Shown here: one piece after another, positions 8,447 to 17,575 of the stretch
How positions within the stretch are numbered: position 1 is the first letter of the stretch
How the letters are laid out: each line of letters opens with the position of its first letter
Origin: JABJGO01 sp963921245
Lineage (GTDB): Bacteria; Pseudomonadota; Alphaproteobacteria; Rhodospirillales; Casp-alpha2
Assembly (NCBI GenBank): GCA_963921245.4
Contig: CAWUEY030000001.1
Span: 1,426,001 to 1,490,000, forward strand
Direction: 5' to 3'
Length of the DNA: 64,000 nt
Translations under genes and position numbers: made by a program
Notes under the pieces: model-generated
Told to the model about the DNA's origin: nothing
Database searches by the model: none
What the model saw: only the letters and a program-made list of their open reading frames with translations

Positions 8447-9103
8447 ATGATTGATCCTGTCGATACCTATATGAATACCCTGGTCCCCATGGTTGTCGAA
8501 ACAACCAATCGGGGAGAACGTGCCTATGACATCTATTCTCGCCTCCTGAAGGAACGCATCATTTTTGTCACAGGTGGTGTCGAGGATCATATGTCGAGCC
8601 TGATTTGTGCCCAGCTCCTTTTCCTCGAAGCCGAAAACCCGACCAAAGATATCTCAATCTACATCAATTCACCGGGTGGTATCGTAACTTCCGGTTTAGC
8701 GATTTACGATACCATGCGCTATATCCGGCCCGAGGTTTCCACCGTTTGTATCGGACAAGCCGCAAGCATGGGATCGTTGTTGTTGTGCTCAGGTGCTCCG
8801 GGCAAGAGATTTGCGCTCCCCAACGCCCGTATCATGGTTCACCAACCCTCGGGCGGGTTCCGGGGGCAGGCGACGGATATCGAGATTCACGCGAAGGAAA
8901 TCCTTACCCTTCGGGAGCGCCTGAACAACATTTACGTATCCCACACCGGTCAAGAATACGCCACGATTGCCGAGGCCTTGGAACGGGACAATTTTATGAA
9001 TCCGGAAGACGCTAAATCTTTTGGCCTTATTGATGAAGTTGTCGATAGCCGACCCGTCCCTGACGATGATAGTGGTACTGAAGAGACAGCGGCCTCCGAA
9101 TAA
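8447..9103 (+). CDS. clpP: ATP-dependent Clp protease proteolytic subunit
   Basis: Serine peptidase that forms the tetradecameric chamber used with ClpX and ClpA. At 218 residues it is family-typical. The nucleophile is S107 in GQAASMGS and the catalytic His is H132 in MVHQPSGG. The N-terminal axial-loop region and the conserved INSPGG strand are present. A short acidic C-terminal tail follows. A good AAGGAG site precedes the ATG, about 40 bp after tig, so it can share the tig transcript. Confidence 0.97.
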   Translation: MIDPVDTYMNTLVPMVVETTNRGERAYDIYSRLLKERIIFVTGGVEDHMSSLICAQLLFLEAENPTKDISIYINSPGGIVTSGLAIYDTMRYIRPEVSTVCIGQAASMGSLLLCSGAPGKRFALPNARIMVHQPSGGFRGQATDIEIHAKEILTLRERLNNIYVSHTGQEYATIAEALERDNFMNPEDAKSFGLIDEVVDSRPVPDDDSGTEETAASE

Positions 9104-9225
9104 CCGGCGCCAGTGAAACGTTAGGGAAACATTAACGCTTCTTTCGCATTGATTAATCGTTATCGTGTCTGGATGGATTTGACACAAAGAATTCTGGAAT
9201 GTGCATGCGGCAAGAATGACAAGGG

Positions 9226-9254
9226 CTTGTCCATTGCTTGCCGCAGTGTATAAC
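9226..9254 (+). promoter_or_regulatory. Candidate promoter of clpX
   Basis: In the 188-bp clpP-clpX gap, CTTGTC (9226-9231) is followed 17 bp later by TATAAC (9249-9254), about 30 bp before the clpX ribosome site. The CTTG start also fits a weak heat-shock sigma-32 -35, but the -10 is sigma-70-like. Assignment is by consensus and spacing only. Confidence 0.35.
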
Positions 9255-9291
9255 ATGTGTGAAAGATGCGCAGTTTCGATAAGGGGTGCCT

Positions 9292-10572
9292 ATGAGCAAG
9301 AGCAGCAGCGGCAGCAACAACGGCGGGGATCCAAAAAACACCCTGTATTGCTCATTCTGCGGCAAGAGCCAGCATGAAGTCCGCAAGCTGATCGCCGGTC
9401 CAACGGTGTTCATCTGCGACGAGTGTGTTGAACTCTGCATGGATATTATCCGTGAGGAACACAAAACCAGCCTGGTGAAATCCGGCGATGGTGTCCCGAC
9501 ACCTTTCGATATCAATACCGTCCTCGACGACTACGTCATCGGACAGGCCCACGCCAAGCGTGTGCTGGCCGTGGCCGTGCACAACCATTACAAGCGACTG
9601 GGGCAAGGACAGAAAGCCAACGATGTCGAACTGGCAAAATCCAACATCCTGCTGATCGGTCCCACGGGGTGCGGGAAAACCCTACTGGCTCAAACACTCG
9701 CCCGTATTCTCGATGTACCATTCACCATGGCAGACGCCACAACCCTAACCGAGGCGGGTTACGTCGGCGAAGACGTCGAAAACATCATTTTAAAACTTCT
9801 CCAGGCCGCTGATTACAACGTCGAACGGGCACAACGAGGTATCGTCTATATCGATGAAGTGGACAAGATTTCGAGAAAATCCGACAACCCGTCTATTACC
9901 AGGGATGTCTCCGGTGAGGGCGTTCAGCAAGCCCTGCTAAAAATCATGGAAGGAACCGTCGCAAGTGTTCCCCCACAGGGTGGTCGAAAACACCCTCAGC
10001 AGGAGTTCCTCCAAGTTGATACCACAAATATTCTGTTTATCTGCGGCGGTGCTTTTGCCGGTTTGGATAAAATTATTTCTGATCGTGGCAAGGGAACGAG
10101 TATCGGTTTTGGTGCTGATGTACGATCTCCGGATGAACGCCAAACCGGCGATATTTTGCGCGATGTGGAACCGGAAGATTTGTTGAAGTTCGGCTTGATT
10201 CCCGAGTTTGTCGGCCGTCTACCGGTTATTGCAACCTTGAACGATCTCGATAAAGACGCTCTGATCGAAATTCTGACAACACCCAAAAACGCTCTGGTGA
10301 AACAGTATCAACGCCTGTTCGACATGGAAAATGTCAAACTTTCGTTTACCGACGGTGCTCTGGATACCATTGCTGAAAAAGCGGTAGAACGCAAAACAGG
10401 TGCACGTGGTCTACGTTCCATCATGGAAAATATCCTTCTTGATTCCATGTATGACCTTCCAGGCATGGAATCCGTTGAAGAATTGGTGATCAATCGTGAA
10501 GTGGTTGATGACAATGGTCATCCGCTTTATATCTATTCCGAGCGGCGGCAAGACATTGAAAGCAGCGCATAA
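9292..10572 (+). CDS. clpX: ATP-dependent Clp protease ATP-binding subunit ClpX
   Basis: AAA+ unfoldase that feeds substrates to ClpP. 426 residues. The N-terminal zinc-binding domain has C20, C23, C42 and C45 (CSFC and CDEC). Walker A is GPTGCGKT at 123-130, Walker B is VYIDEVDK, and the GYVGEDVE pore loop, the ISRKSD segment and the sensor regions are intact. ATG at 9292 is chosen over an in-frame GTG two codons earlier because it is preceded by AAGGGG at suitable distance. Confidence 0.97.
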   Translation: MSKSSSGSNNGGDPKNTLYCSFCGKSQHEVRKLIAGPTVFICDECVELCMDIIREEHKTSLVKSGDGVPTPFDINTVLDDYVIGQAHAKRVLAVAVHNHYKRLGQGQKANDVELAKSNILLIGPTGCGKTLLAQTLARILDVPFTMADATTLTEAGYVGEDVENIILKLLQAADYNVERAQRGIVYIDEVDKISRKSDNPSITRDVSGEGVQQALLKIMEGTVASVPPQGGRKHPQQEFLQVDTTNILFICGGAFAGLDKIISDRGKGTSIGFGADVRSPDERQTGDILRDVEPEDLLKFGLIPEFVGRLPVIATLNDLDKDALIEILTTPKNALVKQYQRLFDMENVKLSFTDGALDTIAEKAVERKTGARGLRSIMENILLDSMYDLPGMESVEELVINREVVDDNGHPLYIYSERRQDIESSA

Positions 10573-10656
10573 ACCCTAAAAACACGGCTTAAGGCATTGT
10601 TTTCGGCGTTAAGAGACGTTTGTTTACAGCGAACACACGTTTTTTTCCCATTGGGC

Positions 10657-10685
10657 CTTGCAATGCCGTGCGAATCACCCCACTT
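10657..10685 (+). promoter_or_regulatory. Heat-shock (sigma-32/RpoH) promoter of lon
   Basis: CTTGCAA (10657-10663), a 14-bp spacer and CCCCACTT (10678-10685). Against the E. coli sigma-32 consensus CTTGAAA-N(11-16)-CCCCATnT this matches 6 of 7 and 6 of 7 defined bases. It lies about 65 bp upstream of the lon ATG, and lon is a classic heat-shock gene, so position and function agree. Confidence 0.68.
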
Positions 10686-10749
10686 TCCTGGTGTTAGCGG
10701 TCAGATTGTTATCTGGCCTTCAGAATTCCTGTTGATTTTAGGTTGATCC

Positions 10750-13167
10750 ATGACGTCATCCCAATTTCCCGCCCTTTATCCGGTCTTGCCCCTTCGCGAT
10801 ATTGTGGTTTTCCCCCACATGATTGTCCCCCTGTTTGTTGGCCGGGCGAAATCCGTCCGCGCGCTTGAGGACGTGATGAAAGACGACAAGCAAATCCTTT
10901 TGGTTGCACAAAAAAATGCCACGCAGGATGATCCGGAAACAGATGATATTTATGACGTCGGCACGGTATCTACCGTGTTACAGTTGCTCAAACTTCCGGA
11001 TGGAACAGTCAAGGTTCTGGTAGAAGGTACACAGCGCGCGCGCGTTACAAGATACACGGATACAGAGGATTTTTTCCAGGCTGAGGCCATCATTCTGGAT
11101 GAAGAAAATGAAGAAGACCAGGAACTAGAAGCATTGTCGCGTTCCGTTGTCTCGCAGTTTGAACATTACATCAAACTGAACAAAAAAACGCCACCCGAAG
11201 CGCTTGTGTCGATCAATCAAATTGAGGAAGCCAGCAAACTCGCGGATACGATTGCCGCCCATTTGACCCTTAAGATATCCGAAAAACAGGAACTTCTTGA
11301 GACAGAGGCCATAACTGAACGTCTCGAACGGGTGTATACCTTTATGGAATCGGAAATCGGCGTCCTGCAGGTCGAAAAGAAAATCCGCAGTCGCGTCAAA
11401 CGTCAAATGGAGAAAACACAGCGTGAGTACTACCTGAATGAGCAAATGAAAGCCATTCAGAAGGAACTCGGAGACTCTGAAGAAGGCAAGGATGAAGCAT
11501 CCGAACTTGAAGAGAAGATCGCGGCAACAAAATTGACAAAAGAAGCGAAGGACAAGGCTACAGCAGAGCTCAAGAAACTCCGCTCCATGAGCCCAATGTC
11601 AGCGGAAGCAACTGTGGTTCGAAACTATCTTGATTGGATGCTCTCTGTTCCCTGGAAGAAACGGTCGAGGGTTAAAAAAGATATCCGGGAAGCCGAGGAT
11701 ATCCTTAATGCTGACCACTACGGTTTGGAAAAGGTCAAGGAACGAATTCTTGAGTACCTGGCCGTTCAGCAGCGCAAAAAGAAAATGAAAGGCCCCATTC
11801 TGTGTCTTGTCGGGCCGCCAGGCGTGGGCAAGACCTCGTTGGGTAAGTCGATTGCCGGTGCCACAGGCAGAAACTTCGTCAGGATGTCGCTCGGTGGCGT
11901 TCGAGATGAATCAGAAATTCGCGGACACCGCAGAACCTATATCGGTTCCATGCCCGGCAAGATTCTTCAGGGCATGAAAAAAGGGAAAACTTCTAACCCG
12001 TTGTTTTTGCTCGACGAAGTAGATAAAATGGGCCATGATTATCGGGGCGATCCTGCGTCGGCCTTGTTGGAAGTTCTTGATCCCGAGCAAAACGGAGCCT
12101 TTAACGACCATTATCTTGAAGTGGATTACGATCTCTCGGATGTAATGTTTATTACCACGGCCAATACCCTCAATATTCCCGCGCCGCTTCTCGATCGTAT
12201 GGAAATCATTCGCCTTGCCGGGTACACGGAAGATGAAAAGGTTGAAATTGCGAAACGACACCTGATCGACAAGCAAATTGAGGCGCACGGGTTAAAACCT
12301 AATGAGTGGTCCATTTCTGACTCTGCTATTCGCGATATCATCCGTTATTACACCCGCGAGTCCGGTGTCAGAAACCTTGAACGAGAACTTGCGAACCTTA
12401 CGCGCAAGGCCATCAAGGAAATTCTCCTCGGGGAAACCGATAAAGTTGCCGTTACCCGCCGAAACCTCGAAAAGTATGCCGGTGTGAAAAAGTACCGGTT
12501 TGGTGAGATCGAAAACGATAGCCTGATTGGCGTTACAACAGGCCTAGCATGGACCGAGGTAGGGGGTGAACTGCTCTCCATCGAAGCGGTCATGGTGCCG
12601 GGGAAGGGAAAAATGACCATCACCGGAAAACTCGGTGATGTGATGACGGAGTCCATCCAGGCAGCACGTTCCTTTGTTCAGTCGAGATCGACAGAATTCG
12701 GTATTCTGCCACCCTTGTTTGACAAAAAGGACATTCATGTTCACGTACCCGAGGGGGCCACACCGAAGGATGGGCCATCGGCTGGCGTCGGTATGGTGAC
12801 GTCTATTGTCTCCGTTCTGACCGGCATTCCTGTAAATAAGGACGTTGCTATGACAGGGGAGATAACCTTGCGTGGCAGGGTTCTGCCCATCGGGGGCCTG
12901 AAAGAAAAACTGCTTGCCGCACTACGCGGCGGAATCAAGCGGGTCCTTATTCCAATCGACAATGAAAAAGATCTCGCTGATATCCCAGACAATGTAAAAC
13001 GTGGTCTCGAAATTATTCCGGTTTCCAGTGTTGATGAAGTCCTCGAAGTTGCACTTACCCAGTCCCTCAGTCCCATTGAATGGACCGAGGAGGACGCCGC
13101 TAATCACGCCATCAGTTCTCCTTCTATGGATGATGATGAGAACGAAGAAGGGCTCACTCGTCACTGA
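10750..13167 (+). CDS. lon: Endopeptidase La (Lon protease)
   Basis: ATP-dependent serine protease for misfolded and regulatory proteins. 805 residues in the bacterial LonA order: N-terminal LAN domain (PVLPLRDIVVFPHMIVPLFVGR), helical region, AAA+ module with Walker A GPPGVGKT starting at G355, and C-terminal protease domain with catalytic S677 in PKDGPSAG and K720 in the GGLKEKLLAA segment. A short acidic tail ends the protein. Preceded by its own heat-shock promoter and followed by a terminator, so it is probably a single-gene unit. Confidence 0.97.
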   Translation: MTSSQFPALYPVLPLRDIVVFPHMIVPLFVGRAKSVRALEDVMKDDKQILLVAQKNATQDDPETDDIYDVGTVSTVLQLLKLPDGTVKVLVEGTQRARVTRYTDTEDFFQAEAIILDEENEEDQELEALSRSVVSQFEHYIKLNKKTPPEALVSINQIEEASKLADTIAAHLTLKISEKQELLETEAITERLERVYTFMESEIGVLQVEKKIRSRVKRQMEKTQREYYLNEQMKAIQKELGDSEEGKDEASELEEKIAATKLTKEAKDKATAELKKLRSMSPMSAEATVVRNYLDWMLSVPWKKRSRVKKDIREAEDILNADHYGLEKVKERILEYLAVQQRKKKMKGPILCLVGPPGVGKTSLGKSIAGATGRNFVRMSLGGVRDESEIRGHRRTYIGSMPGKILQGMKKGKTSNPLFLLDEVDKMGHDYRGDPASALLEVLDPEQNGAFNDHYLEVDYDLSDVMFITTANTLNIPAPLLDRMEIIRLAGYTEDEKVEIAKRHLIDKQIEAHGLKPNEWSISDSAIRDIIRYYTRESGVRNLERELANLTRKAIKEILLGETDKVAVTRRNLEKYAGVKKYRFGEIENDSLIGVTTGLAWTEVGGELLSIEAVMVPGKGKMTITGKLGDVMTESIQAARSFVQSRSTEFGILPPLFDKKDIHVHVPEGATPKDGPSAGVGMVTSIVSVLTGIPVNKDVAMTGEITLRGRVLPIGGLKEKLLAALRGGIKRVLIPIDNEKDLADIPDNVKRGLEIIPVSSVDEVLEVALTQSLSPIEWTEEDAANHAISSPSMDDDENEEGLTRH

Positions 13168-13215
13168 AAAACCGCAGACTTCTGCGAATCGCGAATCACC
13201 AAATTTCACTTTTCA

Positions 13216-13247
13216 CCCCTCCGACATGCTTCGGCGGGGGGTTTTTT
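13216..13247 (+). terminator. Rho-independent terminator after lon
   Basis: An inverted repeat CCCC-T-CCGA / TCGG-C-GGGG with a 6-nt loop and one mismatch, followed by six T. Located about 50 bp past the lon stop. Confidence 0.72.
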
Positions 13248-13426
13248 GTTTTTTCGGGGATCGCGTAACCCACTGAAAAGCGCAGATTTCTGCGCCTGAA
13301 CACAGGCAGAGAAGCTTGTTACATTGACGCCCAACCCAGCTAAACCGTAGACTCCGTGCAGCCCGGTCGAACGGGTTTCAAATTAAATCCTTTCCTCTTT
13401 TTTACCTAGCTAAAAGGGCTAAAACA

Positions 13427-13699
13427 TTGAATAAAAATGATCTTATATCAAAAATCGCCGATAGCGCAGGAATGTCAAAAACCGACGCCGGTTCTGCCGT
13501 TGATGCCGTGCTCGACGCCATCACCGCATCTCTTGCCGGAGGCGATGAAGTTCGCCTGGTTGGGTTTGGTACGTTCAGCGTATCTCATCGAGCAGCATCC
13601 ACGGGGCGGAACCCACGCACGGGTGAAGCGATCCAAATTGCAGCTTCCAAACAACCAAAATTTAAAGCAGGTAAAGCGCTCAAAGACGCCGTGAACTAA
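13427..13699 (+). CDS. hupB: DNA-binding protein HU (beta-type)
   Basis: Nucleoid-associated histone-like protein that bends DNA as a dimer. 90 residues with the standard MNKNDLI start and the family signature in the beta arm: GFGTFSVSHRAASTGRNPRT. The start codon is TTG at 13427, which exactly restores the invariant MNKNDLI and has an AAAGGG site 8-10 bp upstream; the nearby ATG at 13437 is in another frame. The lon-hup order followed by tRNA genes and nuo is the common alphaproteobacterial arrangement. Confidence 0.95.
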   Translation: MNKNDLISKIADSAGMSKTDAGSAVDAVLDAITASLAGGDEVRLVGFGTFSVSHRAASTGRNPRTGEAIQIAASKQPKFKAGKALKDAVN

Positions 13700-13721
13700 C
13701 CTGCTTTTCCGCGTTCGAAAT

Positions 13722-13760
13722 AAAACCGGTTGCATTCTTTAGACTGTGGCCGGTTTTTTT
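13722..13760 (+). terminator. Rho-independent terminator after hupB
   Basis: An AAAACCGG / CCGGTTTT stem of 8 bp separated by a 20-nt loop and ending in seven T, 23 bp after the hupB stop. The long loop weakens the call slightly. Confidence 0.65.
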
Positions 13761-13834
13761 CAATCTTTTGTAAACGCGTGTTTACTGTCTTGTAATTCTG
13801 GCATTATTGGAGCAAATTGTCTCCACCCTGTTAA

Positions 13835-13910
13835 GGGCGATTAGCTCAGTTGGTAGAGCGCCATGTTTACACCGTGGATGTCGGCAGTTCGAGCCTGTCA
13901 TCGCCCACCA
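13835..13910 (+). tRNA. tRNA-Val (anticodon UAC)
   Basis: A 76-nt gene with CCA encoded. Acceptor GGGCGAT pairs with ATCGCCC, D arm GCTC..GAGC, anticodon stem CCATG/CGTGG with loop TTTACAC (anticodon TAC), and T loop TTCGAGC. Upstream, GTAAAC..GTTTAC (13770-13785) forms a 6-bp inverted repeat. Downstream are T-rich tracts that may end the transcript. Confidence 0.95.
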
Positions 13911-14029
13911 TTTTCCTTATTTTTTTCTGTCTTTTTTGGTAATCTGTGGCAGTGTTGCAGTAGCGAAGTGACTGATTTTACGCATTGGGGCGTTACTTAA
14001 AAAAAGAACTCAGGGACCGGGTGACAATG

Positions 14030-14059
14030 CTTGACACATCTTCCAACGGTGGTCTACAC
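14030..14059 (+). promoter_or_regulatory. Promoter upstream of tRNA-Asp and the nuo operon
   Basis: CTTGAC (14030-14035; TTGACA in the adjacent register) and CTACAC (14054-14059) at 18-bp spacing, close to the alphaproteobacterial CTTGAC-N17-CTATAT form. It lies about 36 bp before the tRNA and is the last recognisable promoter before nuoA. Confidence 0.5.
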
Positions 14060-14095
14060 CATCGGCGCCCGCTCGGGAAGACGTCGTCGCGAATT

Positions 14096-14172
<77 letters not shown>

Positions 14173-14211
14173 CGCAACGGTTACTCTTTATTGTTATGGA
14201 GAACAGTTGAC

Positions 14212-14577
14212 GTGAACGACCTGCTTCTGGAATACCTCCCCATACTTGTATTTCTTGGCATTGCAATCGCAATTGCGGGCGCCGCGGTGCTCGGTTCCCT
14301 TATCATCGCGAGGCAACACCCCGATGGAGAAAAGAACTCCGCCTATGAATGCGGTTTCGACGCTTTCGTCGATGCCCGAAACAAGTTTGATGTCCGGTTT
14401 TATCTGGTCGCAATCCTGTTCATCATTTTTGACCTGGAAGTTGCGTTCCTGTTTCCATGGGCGGTTTCCCTTGGAAACATCGGTATGTTCGGATTTTGGT
14501 CGATGATGGTGTTCTTGGGCATACTGACGGTCGGGTTTGTTTATGAATGGCGTAAAGGGGCTCTGGAATGGGAGTAA
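14212..14577 (+). CDS. nuoA: NADH-quinone oxidoreductase subunit A
   Basis: Membrane subunit of complex I at the junction with the peripheral arm. 121 residues with three transmembrane helices. The loop after helix 1 has the conserved YECGFDAF and the second helix begins FDVRFYLVAILFIIFDLEVAF, a family hallmark. The GTG start at 14212 is preceded by GGAG ten bases upstream; a TTG seven codons earlier is less likely. First gene of nuoA-N, and its 3' end overlaps nuoB by 10 bp, implying translational coupling. Confidence 0.95.
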   Translation: MNDLLLEYLPILVFLGIAIAIAGAAVLGSLIIARQHPDGEKNSAYECGFDAFVDARNKFDVRFYLVAILFIIFDLEVAFLFPWAVSLGNIGMFGFWSMMVFLGILTVGFVYEWRKGALEWE

Positions 14578-15113
14578 AACCAGATACAACTGTTCAACCT
14601 TTACCGCCGGGGCCCGCACAAGACGAGGTATTGCGCCAAGTTACAGGTGAATTGACCGATCAAGGATTTGTTCTGGCCAGCCTCGACAAACTCGTGAACT
14701 GGGCGCGGACAGGGTCTCTTTGGCCCATGACCTTCGGTTTGGCCTGTTGTGCCGTGGAAATGATCCATGCGTATATGCCGCGTTACGATCTTGATCGGTT
14801 TGGCGTAGTGCCGCGACCAAGTCCGCGTCAGTCCGATGTACTGATTGTGGCCGGTACGCTGACAAACAAAATGGCACCGGCATTCCGCAAGGTTTATGAC
14901 CAGATGTCCGAGCCGCGGTACGTGATTTCCATGGGTTCGTGCGCAAATGGCGGCGGGTACTATCACTATTCCTATTCCGTTGTACGGGGGTGTGACCGTG
15001 TTGTGCCCGTCGATGTCTATGTACCGGGTTGCCCGCCGACGGCGGAGGCACTGGTTTACGGTATCATGCAGTTACAAAAGAAAATTCACCGCACAGGGAC
15101 GCTTTGGCGGTAA
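14568..15113 (+). CDS. nuoB: NADH-quinone oxidoreductase subunit B
   Basis: Carries the terminal [4Fe-4S] cluster N2 that reduces quinone. 181 residues. The ligand cysteines are visible as the adjacent pair in GLACCAVEM, the Cys in GSCANGGGYY and the Cys in YVPGCPPTAEAL, the standard N2 set. The start overlaps the nuoA end, so expression is coupled. Confidence 0.97.
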   Translation: MGVKPDTTVQPLPPGPAQDEVLRQVTGELTDQGFVLASLDKLVNWARTGSLWPMTFGLACCAVEMIHAYMPRYDLDRFGVVPRPSPRQSDVLIVAGTLTNKMAPAFRKVYDQMSEPRYVISMGSCANGGGYYHYSYSVVRGCDRVVPVDVYVPGCPPTAEALVYGIMQLQKKIHRTGTLWR

Positions 15114-15156
15114 CCAAAAAAGCGCTTGTCAGTAAGAACGGGGAACAAACGGGCAA

Positions 15157-15771
15157 ATGGACGCCGCACTTCAAGAACTGGGCGATATTATCGAGGCATC
15201 CCTGGGTGAGGTCATCCTCTCATCTGAAGTCGCCAACGGAGAACTTGTTCTCCATGTTGAGCGTTCCATGGTCGCCAAAGTACTGACTTATTTGCGAGAC
15301 GACGTAAATTGTCGGTTCAAACTGCTTATGGATATTTGCGGCGTCGATTATCCGCAAGATGAAAATCGTTTTGAGATCGTCTATAATCTTCTCAGTCTCC
15401 AAAACAATGCCCGTATTCGTGTAAAGGTGCGCACGAACGAAGATACACCAATCCCTTCCGTGATCGATGTTTTCAGCGTAGCAAATTGGTTTGAGCGTGA
15501 AGTATGGGATCTTTTGGGTGTCTTTTTTACCGGTCATCCTGATCTTCGCCGGATATTGACGGATTATGGTTTTGAAGGTCATCCCTTGCGCAAGGATTTT
15601 CCCCTAACCGGGTATGTGGAACTGCGATATGACGATGAACAAAAACGTGTCATTTACGAACCCGTAAAACTGACGCAGGATTTCCGGACATTCGATTTCC
15701 TGAGCCCGTGGGAAGGTGTCCAGAACCAGCTCCCTGGCGATGAAAAAGCCGCCGCGGCTGAGAATGAGTGA
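15157..15771 (+). CDS. nuoC: NADH-quinone oxidoreductase subunit C
   Basis: Peripheral-arm 30-kDa subunit. 204 residues, separate from NuoD as in most alphaproteobacteria rather than fused as in E. coli. The diagnostic block EREVWDLLGVFFTGHPDL with RRILTDYGFEGHPLRKDFP is complete. Starts 43 bp after nuoB and ends next to nuoD. Confidence 0.96.
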   Translation: MDAALQELGDIIEASLGEVILSSEVANGELVLHVERSMVAKVLTYLRDDVNCRFKLLMDICGVDYPQDENRFEIVYNLLSLQNNARIRVKVRTNEDTPIPSVIDVFSVANWFEREVWDLLGVFFTGHPDLRRILTDYGFEGHPLRKDFPLTGYVELRYDDEQKRVIYEPVKLTQDFRTFDFLSPWEGVQNQLPGDEKAAAAENE

Positions 15772-15776
15772 GATTG

Positions 15777-16955
15777 ATGGCTGAAACGGAAATCAAGAAC
15801 TTCAATATCAACTTTGGTCCGCAGCACCCGGCAGCGCACGGCGTTCTTCGAATGGTTCTCGAGATGGACGGCGAGGTCGTTGATCGGGTGGATTCCCACA
15901 TTGGCCTGCTTCATCGTGGCACTGAAAAGCTAATTGAGCACAAGAATTACCTTCAGGCTGTCCCTTATTTTGACCGTTTGGACTATGTTGCGCCTCAGAA
16001 TCAGGAACATGCATTTGCGCTGGGCGTTGAAAAATTGCTGGGTATCGAAGTTCCGCCGAGAGGGCAATACATTCGAGTGCTTTACGCGGAAATCGGCCGC
16101 ATTCTCAATCATCTCCTGAATGTGTGCTCATACGCCATGGACGTGGGGGCAATGACCCCGATGCTGTGGGCGTTCGAGCACCGCGAGATTTTGATGGAAT
16201 TCTGTGAACGGGTTTGCGGGGCACGCTTGCACATGGCCTATTTCCGGCCCGGGGGCGTCGCTTTTGACATGCCACCCGGGCTGACCGAAGACATCGAAGC
16301 GTGGGCCAAAGAGTTTCCGAAATTCATTGACGACCTGGAAACCCTGCTAACGGATAATCGTATTTTCAAACAGAGAACCGTTGATATTGGTGTCGTATCA
16401 CAAGAACAGTGTTACGACTGGGGCTTTTCCGGGCCGAATATCCGGGCTTCCGGCATTGCCTGGGATCTTCGGAAATCTCAACCCTATGATGTGTATGACA
16501 AAATGGATTTTGACATCCCGATCGGCAAGCACGGGGATTGTTATGATCGCTATCTGGTTCGCATGTATGAGATGCGCGAGAGTCTGAAAATCATTCATCA
16601 GTGCCTGGAACAGATGCCCGCTGGTCCTTGCAAAATCGATGATCGCAAAATCTCTCCACCATCGCGCTCGGATATGAAAAAATCGATGGAATCTCTGATC
16701 CATCACTTCAAACTTTATACGGAAGGGTATCACGTCCCTGCCGGTGAGACATACACCGCCGTCGAAGCCCCTAAAGGGGAGTTTGCTGTGTTTCTGGTCT
16801 CTGATGGGTCCAACAAACCCTATCGCTGTAAGATACGGGCACCCGGGTTTGTCCATTTGTCAGCCATGGAAATGATGTCGAAAGGACACATGCTCGCTGA
16901 CGTCGTTGCCGTCATTGGCTCTATTGACATTGTGTTTGGAGAGATTGACCGATGA
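15777..16955 (+). CDS. nuoD: NADH-quinone oxidoreductase subunit D
   Basis: 49-kDa subunit that forms the quinone pocket with NuoB. 392 residues with the N-terminal FGPQHPAAHGVLR loop (the quinone-binding His is in this loop) and the conserved SHIGLLHRGTEKL. ATG at 15777 is preferred to an in-frame GTG three codons upstream that overlaps the end of nuoC. It overlaps nuoE by 4 bp (ATGA). Confidence 0.97.
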   Translation: MAETEIKNFNINFGPQHPAAHGVLRMVLEMDGEVVDRVDSHIGLLHRGTEKLIEHKNYLQAVPYFDRLDYVAPQNQEHAFALGVEKLLGIEVPPRGQYIRVLYAEIGRILNHLLNVCSYAMDVGAMTPMLWAFEHREILMEFCERVCGARLHMAYFRPGGVAFDMPPGLTEDIEAWAKEFPKFIDDLETLLTDNRIFKQRTVDIGVVSQEQCYDWGFSGPNIRASGIAWDLRKSQPYDVYDKMDFDIPIGKHGDCYDRYLVRMYEMRESLKIIHQCLEQMPAGPCKIDDRKISPPSRSDMKKSMESLIHHFKLYTEGYHVPAGETYTAVEAPKGEFAVFLVSDGSNKPYRCKIRAPGFVHLSAMEMMSKGHMLADVVAVIGSIDIVFGEIDR

Positions 16956-17575
16956 GCACATCTGTTGACACGGCGGCGGCAAATGCGTTTGTTTTTACCA
17001 ACGAAAACAAGGCCAAAGCTAACAAGATCATAGCAAAGTATCCTGCCGGTCGTCAGGCCAGTGCCTGTATGCCGCTGCTTGACCTGGCGCAACGGCAAAA
17101 CGATGGCTGGCTGTCGGTTCCTGCCATGGATCATGTTGCTGAGGTTTTAGGCATGGTTCCCATCCAGGTATACGAAGTCGCCACATTCTATACCATGTAC
17201 AACCTGAAACCGGTGGGAAAACACCATGTACAGATATGTACAAATTTACCGTGCTGGCTTCGCGGTTCTGATCAAATTGCCTCTGCCTGTAAGCGCATTG
17301 CCGGCATCAATTTCGGCGAAACTTCTGAGGACGGGGCGTTCACCTTGTCCGAAGTTGAATGCCTTGGTGCCTGCGTGAACGCACCCATGATGCAGATCAA
17401 CGATGACTATTTTGAAGATCTTACCGCTGAAAGCGTCGAGACCATTTTGACCACTCTCAAAAACGGGGGCACCGCAACACCGGGGTCCCAAACCGGTCGC
17501 AGGACGTCCGAACCTGCTGGCGGACTGACGTCACTTAAGGACTTCGGTACCGAAGGGGAGGGCAGCTCATGTTGA
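16952..17575 (+). CDS. nuoE: NADH-quinone oxidoreductase subunit E
   Basis: 24-kDa subunit with the [2Fe-2S] cluster N1a. 207 residues. Ligands are in CTNLPC and, about 40 residues later, CLGAC. A C-terminal extension of about 40 residues, Gly/Ser/Thr-rich and ending SSC, is longer than in E. coli, as is usual in this class. Starts on the nuoD stop and overlaps nuoF by 7 bp. Confidence 0.96.
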   Translation: MSTSVDTAAANAFVFTNENKAKANKIIAKYPAGRQASACMPLLDLAQRQNDGWLSVPAMDHVAEVLGMVPIQVYEVATFYTMYNLKPVGKHHVQICTNLPCWLRGSDQIASACKRIAGINFGETSEDGAFTLSEVECLGACVNAPMMQINDDYFEDLTAESVETILTTLKNGGTATPGSQTGRRTSEPAGGLTSLKDFGTEGEGSSC

